The notes under the pieces were generated by a model, which saw nothing but the letters and a program-made list of their open reading frames with translations, was not told where the DNA came from and ran no database searches. From Rathayibacter sp. SW19 (GTDB lineage: Bacteria > Actinomycetota > Actinomycetes > Actinomycetales > Microbacteriaceae), in the NCBI RefSeq assembly GCF_030866825.1, contig NZ_CP133020.1, positions 1,550,001-1,614,000 of the forward strand: a stretch of 64,000 nucleotides of DNA, read 5' to 3'. The translations under genes and the position numbers were made by a program. Shown here one piece after another: positions 1 to 7,439 of this stretch. The first letter of the stretch is position 1. The number at the start of each line of letters is the position of its first letter.

Positions 1-1068
1 AACTTCGGGTCCAATGGGTTTGCGCCCAAGGGATTCGCCGCCGTCTTCGTCGCGATCTCCACAGCGGGCATCACGTTCTCGTTCCTCGGCTTCCGGCAGG
101 GCATCGAGTTGGCGGGGGAGACCACGAACCCGAAGCGCAACATCCCGCTGGCCGTCATCGGGTCGGTTGCGATCACCGCGGTGCTGTACGCGCTGCTGCA
201 GGTCGCCTTCACGATGATGGTTCCGGCCAAAGCGCTATCGCACGGCGGATGGGCGGGCCTCTCATTCACCAACGATTTCGGGCCGCTCGCCGCACTCGCG
301 ACGATCGCCGGCATCGGCTGGTTGGCCTACGTGCTGTATTTCGATGCGATCATCTCGCCGTTGGACACCGGCCTCATCTACACCACAGTGACCTCGCGCG
401 TGTCGTACGCCGTGGGGCGTAACGGCAACGGGCCGCGCTGGCTGGCAACGAACAACAAGCACGGGGTGCCGATCTGGAGTCTGATCCTGTCGTTCTTCGT
501 CAGCATCATCTTGTTGTTGCCGTTCCCGAGCTGGCAGCAGCTGGTCGGATTCATCACCAGCGCGACGGTGCTGTCGTTCGGCACCGGCCCGCTTGCACTC
601 GCGGTGATGCGTCGCAAGCTGCCCAACCATGAGCGCCCGTTCCGGTTGCCCGGTGGCGACATCATCCCGTTCCTCGCCTTCTACAGCACGAACATGATCG
701 TGTACTGGGCCGGCTGGGCGACGAACATGGACCTGATGATCGCCATTCTGATCGGTTACGTCTTCCTTGTGATCTACCAGCTGACGAGCAAGCGGCCGGA
801 CCGCCCGCCGCTCGACTTCAAGTCGAGCGCGTTCTGGGTGCTGCCGTGGCTCGCGCTGATGACACTGGTGAGCTGGCTGTTCGACCCGGCGAGCCACCCG
901 GACATGTTCTTCTGGGTGTTCCTGATCAACCTCGTGATCACAGCGGTGATCTACTACATCGCCGTCAAGATCACGCTGCCGACCGAGACGATCAAGAAGT
1001 ACATCGAACAGGCTTCACACGAGTCCGAAGTCGAAGAAGAAACCCTCGCGGGCGGCCACATCGGCTGA
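1..1068 (+). CDS. APC-family amino-acid permease, C-terminal part (5' end outside the window)
   Basis: The frame is open from base 1 and ends at TGA 1066-1068, giving 355 residues without a start. It is a polytopic membrane protein of the amino acid-polyamine-organocation (APC) superfamily. An early segment GIELAGETTNPKRNIP is the typical loop of this family, where the conserved ExxNPxRxxP follows a membrane helix. About eight further hydrophobic stretches follow, then a charged cytoplasmic tail rich in Glu. Full-length members have about 500 residues, so roughly the first third is missing. The substrate cannot be told from this part. The gene is followed by inverted repeats and faces the carboxylase alpha gene convergently. 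Confidence 0.9.
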   Translation, partial: NFGSNGFAPKGFAAVFVAISTAGITFSFLGFRQGIELAGETTNPKRNIPLAVIGSVAITAVLYALLQVAFTMMVPAKALSHGGWAGLSFTNDFGPLAALATIAGIGWLAYVLYFDAIISPLDTGLIYTTVTSRVSYAVGRNGNGPRWLATNNKHGVPIWSLILSFFVSIILLLPFPSWQQLVGFITSATVLSFGTGPLALAVMRRKLPNHERPFRLPGGDIIPFLAFYSTNMIVYWAGWATNMDLMIAILIGYVFLVIYQLTSKRPDRPPLDFKSSAFWVLPWLALMTLVSWLFDPASHPDMFFWVFLINLVITAVIYYIAVKITLPTETIKKYIEQASHESEVEEETLAGGHIG

Positions 1069-1077
1069 CCCTTGTGG

Positions 1078-1168
1078 GGTCTCGATACGCTCGCTAGCGC
1101 TCGCTACTCGACCACCGGAACTGTTGGTCGAGTAGCCCGCGAGTGCAGCGAGCGGGCGTATCGAGACC
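1078..1168. repeat. Long imperfect inverted repeat, GGTCTCGATACGC family, copy 1
   Basis: The left arm begins GGTCTCGATACGCTCGCTAG and the right arm ends GCGTATCGAGACC. The inner ends are ACTCGACCACC and GGTTGGTCGAGTA-like sequence, so the whole 91 bp can fold into one long hairpin. It lies between the stop of the permease and the convergent carboxylase gene and may act as a bidirectional terminator. The same sequence recurs at 1194-1266 and 3859-3963. Confidence 0.85.
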
Positions 1169-1193
1169 GAGGGCGTCCGGCGTCACAGAGTCG

Positions 1194-1266
1194 GGTCTCG
1201 ATACACGTATTCGCTGCGCTCATGCGCACTCGACCACCGGTACGAGCGAGCGGGCGTATCGAGGCC
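1194..1266. repeat. Inverted repeat, GGTCTCGATAC family, copy 2 (degenerate)
   Basis: This shorter relative of copy 1 starts GGTCTCGATACACG and ends GCGTATCGAGGCC, with ACTCGACCACCGG in the middle. Its arms are less well matched than in copy 1. It sits 11 bp before the stop codon of the carboxylase alpha gene on the minus strand. Confidence 0.75.
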
Positions 1267-1277
1267 GACGAACGCTC

Positions 1278-3041
1278 TCAGACGATGTTGAGCAGGCGGT
1301 GGCCCGAGGACACCGTCGAGCCGACCTCGGCGTTGAGCTCGGCGACGGTGCCGTCCTTATGGGCGGTCATCGGCTGCTCCATCTTCATCGCCTCGAGCAC
1401 CAGCATCAGGTCGCCCTTGACAACGGCGTCGCCTTCGCCGACCACGAGTTTGACGATGGTGGCCTGCATCGGCGCTGTGACCGAATCGCCGGTCGACGTC
1501 ACAACCGCGTGTGAACTGCCGCGACGCTTCGGCGACGGGGACGCTGCGGCGTGCGCGCCGGCCCGGCCGAGCAGCCGGGTCGGCAGGCTCACCTCGATGC
1601 GCTTGCCCTCCACCTCCACGACGACGCTGTGCCGGACCTCCGCGGGGCGTGCCGCCTCGGCTTCGCCGCTCCACGGTTCGATCTCACCTGTGAACTCGGT
1701 CTCGATCCAGCGGGTGTACACGCTGAACGGTTTGCCGTCTGCCGGGGCGAACGCCGGGTCGTTCACCACGGCGCGATGGAAAGGCAGCACGGTCGGCAGC
1801 CCGGCGACCTCGAACTCGTTCAAGGCGCGGCGGGCGCGGTCGAGAGCATCCTCGCGGGTCGCGCCGGTCACAATCAGTTTGGCCAAAAGCGAGTCGAACG
1901 CGCCCGAGATCTCGTCTCCGGACTGCACGCCGCTGTCCACGCGCACACCGGGCCCACCCGCGGGCTTGAATACGTGGATCGGCCCGGGCGACGGGATGAA
2001 GCCGCGCCCGGCATCCTCGCCGTTGATGCGGAATTCAAAGGAATGGCCGCGTGGTGGCGGGTCGTCATAGTCGATCAGCCCGCCCGCAGCGATGCGGAAC
2101 TGCTCGCGCACCAGGTCGATTCCGGTGACCTCTTCAGAAACCGGATGCTCGACCTGCAGCCGCGTGTTCACCTCAAGAAACGAGACGGTTCCGTCTTTTC
2201 CGATCAGGAATTCGCAGGTGCCGGCGCCGACGTAGCCGACAGCCTTCAGGATCGCCTTCGACGCTCGGTATAATTCCGCGGTCTGCTCCTCGGTGAGGAA
2301 CGGTGCCGGTGCCTCTTCGACGAGCTTCTGGTGTCTGCGTTGGAGGGAGCAATCGCGGGTGGAGATGATGACGACGGTGCCCGCGGCATCCGCCAAGCAC
2401 TGCGTCTCGACGTGACGCGGCTGATCGAGATACTTCTCGACGAAGCACTCGCCGCGCCCGAATGCTGCAACAGCTTCCCGGGTGGCTGACTCGAAAAGTT
2501 CAGGGATCTCCTCACGGGTCCGCGCCACCTTCAGCCCGCGCCCGCCGCCGCCGAATGCCGCCTTGATCGCGATGGGCAGGCCGTGCGTGTCGACGAAGGC
2601 GAGCACCTCGGCGGCGCCCTCGACCGGGTTCAGGGTTCCGGGCGCGAGCGGCGCGCCGACGCTTTCCGCGACGTGCCGGGCAGAAACCTTGTCGCCGAGG
2701 CGTTCGATCGCGTCCGGCGACGGGCCGATCCAGATCAGGCCGGCACCGATCACTGCGCGGGCGAAGTCGGCGTTTTCGGCGAGGAATCCGTATCCGGGGT
2801 GCACGGCATCCGCCCCGCTGCGCCGAGCGATCGAGAGCAATTTATCGACGACGAGATAGGTTTCGGCACTGGTGGTGCCGCCGAGAGCGTACGCCTCGTC
2901 TGCGAGTCGCACGTGCAGAGCGTCACGATCCTGATCCGCATACACCGCGACGGATGCGATCCCGCTGTCTTTCGCCGCTCTGATCACTCGAACGGCGATT
3001 TCGCCCCGGTTGGCTATGAGGACTTTCGTTATTCGCGGCAC
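1278..3041 (-). CDS. accA3: Acyl-CoA carboxylase alpha subunit (biotin carboxylase plus biotin carrier domain)
   Basis: A 587-residue protein that carboxylates its own biotin with ATP and bicarbonate and passes the carboxyl group to the beta subunit, making malonyl-CoA or methylmalonyl-CoA for fatty acid synthesis. The N-terminus VLIANRGEIAVRVIRAA is the classic biotin carboxylase start. The ATP-grasp loop KAAFGGGGRGLKVA and the motif EVNTRLQVEHPVSE are intact. The carrier domain near the C-terminus contains EAMKMEQP, with the biotinylated lysine at about residue 553. The fusion of both domains and the length match actinobacterial AccA3-type subunits. The GTG start is preceded by AGGGAA and by a TAGGCT box. 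Partners in the window are accE and accD, about 6 kb away. Confidence 0.97.
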   Translation of the reverse strand: MPRITKVLIANRGEIAVRVIRAAKDSGIASVAVYADQDRDALHVRLADEAYALGGTTSAETYLVVDKLLSIARRSGADAVHPGYGFLAENADFARAVIGAGLIWIGPSPDAIERLGDKVSARHVAESVGAPLAPGTLNPVEGAAEVLAFVDTHGLPIAIKAAFGGGGRGLKVARTREEIPELFESATREAVAAFGRGECFVEKYLDQPRHVETQCLADAAGTVVIISTRDCSLQRRHQKLVEEAPAPFLTEEQTAELYRASKAILKAVGYVGAGTCEFLIGKDGTVSFLEVNTRLQVEHPVSEEVTGIDLVREQFRIAAGGLIDYDDPPPRGHSFEFRINGEDAGRGFIPSPGPIHVFKPAGGPGVRVDSGVQSGDEISGAFDSLLAKLIVTGATREDALDRARRALNEFEVAGLPTVLPFHRAVVNDPAFAPADGKPFSVYTRWIETEFTGEIEPWSGEAEAARPAEVRHSVVVEVEGKRIEVSLPTRLLGRAGAHAAASPSPKRRGSSHAVVTSTGDSVTAPMQATIVKLVVGEGDAVVKGDLMLVLEAMKMEQPMTAHKDGTVAELNAEVGSTVSSGHRLLNIV

Positions 3042-3049
3042 AGTTCCCT

Positions 3050-3055
3050 AGCCTA
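3050..3055 (-). promoter_or_regulatory. Likely -10 box of the carboxylase alpha gene (TAGGCT)
   Basis: Read on the minus strand, TAGGCT lies 8 nt before the GTG start at 3041. This fits the TANNNT box of actinobacterial housekeeping promoters with a very short or absent leader. No clear -35 box was identified. Confidence 0.45.
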
Positions 3056-3119
3056 TTCGGCTGCACGGCCGCCGTTTTGGTTGGTGCCCACAAAAATGCT
3101 GCACAACCCGGTGGGATGT

Positions 3120-3830
3120 CTACAAACGATTCCAGAGACTCGTCCAGTCGTAGCCGAGCGTGCGGACGAGCGTGCGCAGGGTTGACAGTGAAAGTCCGAC
3201 GACCGTGCTGGGGTCGCCGTCGACGTTCGTGATGAACGGACCGCCCAGGCTGTCGATGGTGAATGCGCCGGCGACCGCGAGCGGCTCTCCGGATGCGACG
3301 TACGCGTCGATTTCACCTTCGGTGACATCACTCGCGAACGTGACGGATGCGCTTGCCACCGCACCAACCGCCGGCCCGGCACCTGCACCTGCACCTGCAC
3401 TCGCACTCGCACCCGCACCCGCACCTGCACCTGCGGCGGCACCTGCACCTGCGGCGCTGTGGTCGATCAGCCAGTGGCCGGAGTGCAGCACGCCGGTGCG
3501 CCCGCGCTGCTGGTGCCAGCGTGCGCGGGCGACCTCGGGCTCATGCGGTTTGCCGTAGCTGACGCCGTCGAGCTCGAAAGCGGAATCACCGCCCAGGATC
3601 AAGCCGTCAATTGGTGCGCCGTCGACGAGAAGGTCGGCGACGGCTTCTGCTTTTGCGCGGGCGAGCAGCTGCACGAGCTCGGCTGAACTCAGTGGCTTGC
3701 CCGTGGCCGCTTCCGCAGCTGCCACGGCGGCAGGCTCGTCGACGTGCGACGGCACGACGATCGGTTCGATTCCGGCCGCCCGCAGGAGTGCAAGGCGAGC
3801 GGGGGAGGTCGAGGCGAGGTACAGGCGCAT
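3120..3830 (-). CDS. maf: Maf family nucleotide pyrophosphatase with an Ala/Gly repeat insertion
   Basis: Maf proteins hydrolyse non-canonical or excess nucleoside triphosphates to monophosphates. The N-terminus LYLASTSPARLALLRAAGI carries the conserved SxSPxR phosphate-binding region. LILGGDSAFELDG holds the conserved Asp region, and EGEIDAYVASGEPLAVAGAF and VVGLSLSTL are typical later motifs. The protein has 236 residues, longer than the usual 190 to 210. The excess is a loop of alternating Ala, Gly and Ser at about residues 125-151, encoded by a GCACCT-type hexamer run. The loop lies outside the recognisable catalytic motifs, so activity may be kept. Maf beside accA3 and accE/accD is a common actinobacterial arrangement. 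Confidence 0.93.
   Translation of the reverse strand: MRLYLASTSPARLALLRAAGIEPIVVPSHVDEPAAVAAAEAATGKPLSSAELVQLLARAKAEAVADLLVDGAPIDGLILGGDSAFELDGVSYGKPHEPEVARARWHQQRGRTGVLHSGHWLIDHSAAGAGAAAGAGAGAGASASAGAGAGAGPAVGAVASASVTFASDVTEGEIDAYVASGEPLAVAGAFTIDSLGGPFITNVDGDPSTVVGLSLSTLRTLVRTLGYDWTSLWNRL
3379..3455. repeat. Hexanucleotide microsatellite inside maf
   Basis: The plus strand shows repeated GCACCT, GCACTC and GCACCC units interrupted by GCGGCG. The unit is six bases long, so gain or loss of copies keeps the maf frame and only changes the length of an Ala/Gly loop. Confidence 0.9.
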
Positions 3831-3858
3831 CTCTTCAGGTTACTGACCGCGCCGTACA

Positions 3859-3963
3859 CCGGTGGTCGAGTAACGAGCGCCAGCGAGTGTATCGAGACCT
3901 GGTGACGGTGCAGAAGGTCTCGATACGCCGGCTCGCTTCGCTCGCTGGCTACTCGACCACCGG
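3859..3963. repeat. Inverted repeat, GGTCTCGATAC family, copy 3 (reverse arrangement)
   Basis: The left arm (3859-3899) runs from CCGGTGGTCGAGTA to TATCGAGACC and the right arm (3916-3963) from GGTCTCGATACGCC to ACTCGACCACCGG. Compared with copy 1 the outer and inner ends are exchanged. The element fills the divergent gap between maf and the methyltransferase gene, so promoters here must lie in or beside a potential hairpin. Confidence 0.85.
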
Positions 3964-3992
3964 GTAGGGCGCGGGTGTGGAATGCTCGACGG

Positions 3993-5399
3993 GTGGCCAA
4001 AAACAGAAATCATCGGCGTCCGGCGGTAGCGGCAGAAGAGTCCGCCCTCGTCGGTACGGAGATCGAGCTCGATATCACGAACGTCGCGCACGGAGGCGTG
4101 TTCGTTGCCCGGCACGAGGGCCGCGTCGTGTTCGTCGGCGACACGATGCCGGGTGAACGCATCCGTGCTCGCGTGACGGAGGCTCGCCACGGCAGTTTTT
4201 GGCGCGCAGAAGCCGTCGAGGTGATCGAAGCATCACCGCATCGGCGTGCACACGTGTGGGCGGCAGCATCGATCGACCGTGCCGCTGAGGAGCGCGCGGG
4301 CGGCGCTGAGTTCGGGCACATCGACCTGCAGTACCAGCGCGCACTGAAGTCGCGGGTGATCGCCGACGCCCTCAGCCGCATGGCTCACATTGAGCTCATG
4401 CCCGACGTTGAACCGGTGCCCACCGCACCTGTCGCGGACGTACCCGCCGGGTCCGCGCCCGCCGCTGCGCCCGCACCCGCCGCCGCGCCCGCGCTCGCCG
4501 CCGCGCCCACGCTTGCCGCGACCTCCGCCCCGGGCGGCCTGGGCTGGCGCACTCGAGTGCGCCTCCAGGTGGCGCAGGACGGCACTGTTGGGCCGTACGC
4601 CGCCCGATCCCACCGGGTGGTGCCCGTTGACGACCTCCCATTGGCCACGCCCGTTGTCGCCGCTGCGGCGCCGTTGCGCGGGCGGTTCGAGGGTTCTGCA
4701 TCCGTCGACGTGATCGGGCCGAGCACGGGCGGCGAGATCGTGCTGGTGAACGAACGCGAGCGCAAGGGCGCCGGGGCGAAAGGCAAGCGGCCGGCGCCGC
4801 ATCCGATTCTCGAGCGGGTCGGTGAGCGTGAGTTCCGGCTGGATGCGCGCGGCTTCTGGCAGGTGCACGCGGGTGCCCCCGCCGCGCTCACCGCGGCCGT
4901 GCAGCAGGCGGTGGATGCCGCGCTGTTCGATCCGGATGCCGCCAACCTTGATCTCTACGGCGGCGTCGGACTGCTCGCGGCAGCCGTCGGCGATCGCTTC
5001 GGCCCGTCGACTCGAATCACGTCGGTCGAATCCGATTCGACGGCCACGGACTTCGCAGCGGGCAATCTGGTGGATTGGATCGGCGCGGCCGCCATCACAG
5101 ACCGCGTTGACCGGTTTGTTGCGCGGTCGCTGGCGCAGGCATCCGCTCACGAACGCGATCGTCAACGGGCAGCGACTGTAGTGCTGGATCCGCCGCGGTC
5201 CGGGGCCGGGAAAGACGTCGTCGACGCGCTGGTGGCGCTGTCGCCTGCGCAGGTCGTCTATGTGGCCTGCGACCCCGTCGCGTTCGCTCGTGACGCCGCG
5301 CTGTTCGCTGCCGGCGGCTACCAGGTGAGTGCGTTGCGGGCGTTCGATCTGTTCCCGCAGACGCACCACGTCGAACTTGTTGCCCGGCTGACCCGATGA
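3993..5399 (+). CDS. TRAM-domain class I SAM-dependent RNA methyltransferase (TrmA/RlmD-like)
   Basis: The protein resembles RNA uracil-C5 methyltransferases. An N-terminal TRAM domain (LDITNVAHGGVFVARHEGR, VFVGDTMPGERIRARV) binds RNA, and the C-terminal half is a SAM-binding fold with LDLYGGVGLLAAAV. The family motif LDPPRSGAG is followed by VYVACDPVAFARD, whose cysteine is the expected nucleophile. The cysteines that hold an iron-sulphur cluster in RlmD are absent (AEFGHIDLQYQ region). An Ala/Pro-rich stretch encoded at 4442-4536 interrupts the middle. The start is uncertain: GTG 3993 is chosen because the TRAM domain begins soon after it, but GTG 3975 is also in frame. The stop overlaps the upstream end of the response regulator frame. 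The target base is unknown. Confidence 0.88.
   Translation: MAKNRNHRRPAVAAEESALVGTEIELDITNVAHGGVFVARHEGRVVFVGDTMPGERIRARVTEARHGSFWRAEAVEVIEASPHRRAHVWAAASIDRAAEERAGGAEFGHIDLQYQRALKSRVIADALSRMAHIELMPDVEPVPTAPVADVPAGSAPAAAPAPAAAPALAAAPTLAATSAPGGLGWRTRVRLQVAQDGTVGPYAARSHRVVPVDDLPLATPVVAAAAPLRGRFEGSASVDVIGPSTGGEIVLVNERERKGAGAKGKRPAPHPILERVGEREFRLDARGFWQVHAGAPAALTAAVQQAVDAALFDPDAANLDLYGGVGLLAAAVGDRFGPSTRITSVESDSTATDFAAGNLVDWIGAAAITDRVDRFVARSLAQASAHERDRQRAATVVLDPPRSGAGKDVVDALVALSPAQVVYVACDPVAFARDAALFAAGGYQVSALRAFDLFPQTHHVELVARLTR
4442..4536. repeat. Low-complexity Ala/Pro coding repeat in the methyltransferase
   Basis: GCGCCCGC- and GCCGC-type units encode runs of Ala-Ala-Pro between the TRAM domain and the methyltransferase core. 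The run may form a flexible linker. It is the second alanine-coding simple repeat within 1.2 kb, after the one in maf. Confidence 0.75.
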
Positions 5400-5415
5400 G
5401 CGGCGATCCGATGGG

Positions 5416-5421
5416 TACGAT
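5416..5421 (+). promoter_or_regulatory. Possible -10 box for a leaderless response regulator mRNA (TACGAT)
   Basis: TACGAT is followed by seven bases and then the ATG at 5429. This spacing is typical of leaderless actinobacterial transcripts. It would let the two-component genes be transcribed independently of the methyltransferase. No -35 box stands out. Confidence 0.4.
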
Positions 5422-5428
5422 GAGTCGC

Positions 5429-6088
5429 ATGGTGCGCGTAGCGATCGTCGACGACCACGAGTCTGTGCGACTAGGACTGCGTGCTGCCTGTCAGGACGCC
5501 GGATTCGAAGTGGCAGCAGCAGGCGCGAACGTGGCAGAGCTCGAACGCAAACTCGGCGGCCGGGAGTGCGACATCGTCGTGCTCGATCTCTCGCTCGGCG
5601 ACGGCTCGGTTGTGACGGACAATGTCAAGCGGCTTCAGGCACACGGATTCGCCGTGCTCGTGCACAGCATTGCCGATCGGGTGGCGAGCGTGCGCGAGGC
5701 GCTGGCGGCCGGGGCGGCGGGGGTGATCCCGAAGTCCGCGCCGACCACCACGGTGATGGCCGCGATCGCGACAGTGGCGTCCGGCAACGTGCTGAACAAT
5801 GTGGAGTGGGCGAGCGCCATCGACGCGGACAATGACTTCGCCAAGGCCCAGCTGGGCCGACGCGAACGTGACGTGCTGCACCTCTATGCCTCTGGGCTGC
5901 CGTTGAAAGCGGTGGCCGGGCAATTGGGCATCGCGCATTCGACGGCGCGCGAATACCTCGACCGGGTGCGCGCCAAATACGTCGAAGTCGGCCGACCGGC
6001 ACCGACGAAGGTGGATCTGCTGCGTCGCGCCGTTGAGGACGGTATTCTGCCCGGTCTTGACGCGGATGCACCCAATGGCCATTTCTGA
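5429..6088 (+). CDS. LuxR/NarL-type response regulator
   Basis: A 219-residue two-component regulator. The receiver domain begins VRVAIVDDHESVRLGL, with the acidic pair in VDDH, the phosphoacceptor Asp in IVVLDLSLGDG, and the lysine in VIPKSAP. The C-terminal helix-turn-helix starts at LGRRERDVLHLYASGL and continues KAVAGQLGIAHSTAREYLDRV, typical of LuxR-family DNA binding. In-frame ATGs also occur at 5411 and 5420; 5429 puts the receiver strand next to the start. The kinase gene at 6075 overlaps its end by 14 bp, so both are co-translated. The target promoters are not known. Confidence 0.92.
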   Translation: MVRVAIVDDHESVRLGLRAACQDAGFEVAAAGANVAELERKLGGRECDIVVLDLSLGDGSVVTDNVKRLQAHGFAVLVHSIADRVASVREALAAGAAGVIPKSAPTTTVMAAIATVASGNVLNNVEWASAIDADNDFAKAQLGRRERDVLHLYASGLPLKAVAGQLGIAHSTAREYLDRVRAKYVEVGRPAPTKVDLLRRAVEDGILPGLDADAPNGHF

Positions 6089-7439
6089 CCCAGTGATGCT
6101 GCCGCAACCGCTCGGCGTTCCGACGACGGGCAAACCGCTGAGCCGTGCCCGCATCGAACGGCTTTTCAGCAGGGTTGTCGCCGTGTTCGGTGTCGTGTTC
6201 GCTGTGCAGATCATTCCCGGGCTGACGGATGCGGTGCGACTGCTGGCAGAACCGTGGACGTTGGTCAGCGCGTGCGTTCTGCTCGCGACCATGGTGTGGG
6301 TGGTGGTGGCGGCCCTGGTGCAGCGCGCTGTCGCGGTGAGTATGGGCACGGCCGCGATCGTCTATGTGCTGTCGCTGCTGACCTGGCCGCTGCTCGTGAC
6401 CAACGTCGCTGCGGTTCCGCCGACACCCTGGCTGTGGTACCTGTGCACGGTGGCAACGGCGTATGCCGCGATTGCGTTCACTCTGCCCGTCGCGGCGGCC
6501 TACACGGTGCTGACGCCAGTTATCTACGGTGTGCTGCGGGCCTCCCCCTACGGTGGCACTTCCACGCTCACGGGCGCCATCCTCGACGTCATCTACGCGG
6601 TGATTCTCGGCGGAGCCCTGTTGATCATCGTTACGATGGTGCGCCAGGCCGCATCGGGTGTGGATTTCGCGCAGGCGGCCGCTCTCGACAGGTACACGGC
6701 GGTCGCACGCGAGCATGCCAGCGAGGCCGAGCGCGCTGAGGTCGATGCCATCGTGCATGACAGTGTGCTGACCACTCTGCTTGCCGCGGCGGGAGCGCGC
6801 TCACCGGAAGCAATGGCCGTGGCTGCGCGCATGGCAACGCAGGCGATCGGTCACCTGGACGCCGCTGCCGACGCCGTGCCCGCCGAGGGCGCGGTTCTCA
6901 GTCTCGACCGATTGAGCGAACGCATCTCGTCTGCCGCGCGCTCGTTCTCTGCGCCGTTCGCCGTGACGCAGGCTGAGATGACGGATGCCCCGATCCCGAC
7001 CACCGTCGCGGACGCCCTGCACGCTGCGGCCGTGCAGGCGATGGTGAACAGCATGCAGCATGCGGGTGGAACAGACGTGCACCGTTCCGTATCGATCGTC
7101 GCGTTGCAGCCGCACGGCGTGCAGGTTTCGGTCACGGATGATGGAGTCGGCTTCGATCCGGCGACGCTCGGGCCCGAGCGGCTGGGGCTGCGCGTCTCGA
7201 TCCAGGAGCGGGTAGCGCGGGTCGGCGGTCAGGTCGTCGTGCGCTCGGCTCCTGGACACGGCACAACCATCGCAATGAGTTGGGGCGGTGAGGCCGGCAC
7301 GGGTGATGCGGGCCCCGCTGACGCGGGCACTGTTGACGCGGGCACCGGTGAGGTCAACATCGATGAGACGGGCGCTGCCGAGACGGGCGCTGTCGAGGCA
7401 GCAGGCGACGAGCCGTCGCGCGGCGGTGAGCCGGCATGA
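6075..7439 (+). CDS. Membrane histidine kinase with a repetitive C-terminal tail
   Basis: The partner of the preceding regulator, 454 residues from ATG 6075. About six hydrophobic segments occupy residues 25-200. The dimerisation region has VDAIVHDSVLTTLLAAA, whose His is the likely phosphorylation site. The ATPase domain shows an N-box in AMVNSMQHAGG, a G1 box in VTDDGVGFDP and a G2 box in SAPGHGTTIAMSW. After this domain, about 50 residues of Ala, Gly, Asp, Glu and Thr follow in short imperfect repeats (ADAGTVDAGTGE, ETGAAETGAVE). This tail is not part of the kinase fold. The ATGA overlap with the next gene suggests a three-gene operon. Confidence 0.88.
   Translation: MAISDPVMLPQPLGVPTTGKPLSRARIERLFSRVVAVFGVVFAVQIIPGLTDAVRLLAEPWTLVSACVLLATMVWVVVAALVQRAVAVSMGTAAIVYVLSLLTWPLLVTNVAAVPPTPWLWYLCTVATAYAAIAFTLPVAAAYTVLTPVIYGVLRASPYGGTSTLTGAILDVIYAVILGGALLIIVTMVRQAASGVDFAQAAALDRYTAVAREHASEAERAEVDAIVHDSVLTTLLAAAGARSPEAMAVAARMATQAIGHLDAAADAVPAEGAVLSLDRLSERISSAARSFSAPFAVTQAEMTDAPIPTTVADALHAAAVQAMVNSMQHAGGTDVHRSVSIVALQPHGVQVSVTDDGVGFDPATLGPERLGLRVSIQERVARVGGQVVVRSAPGHGTTIAMSWGGEAGTGDAGPADAGTVDAGTGEVNIDETGAAETGAVEAAGDEPSRGGEPA

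Noticed and set aside
1078..1266. Attachment sites of an integrated element
   Set aside because: The copies are inverted repeats of a dispersed family and no integrase or tRNA is nearby.
1072..2070. Open frame of 332 codons on the plus strand opposite the carboxylase alpha gene
   Set aside because: It is the antisense of a strongly conserved gene, is rich in Ser, Arg and Pro, and has no recognisable motif. High GC content makes such frames common.
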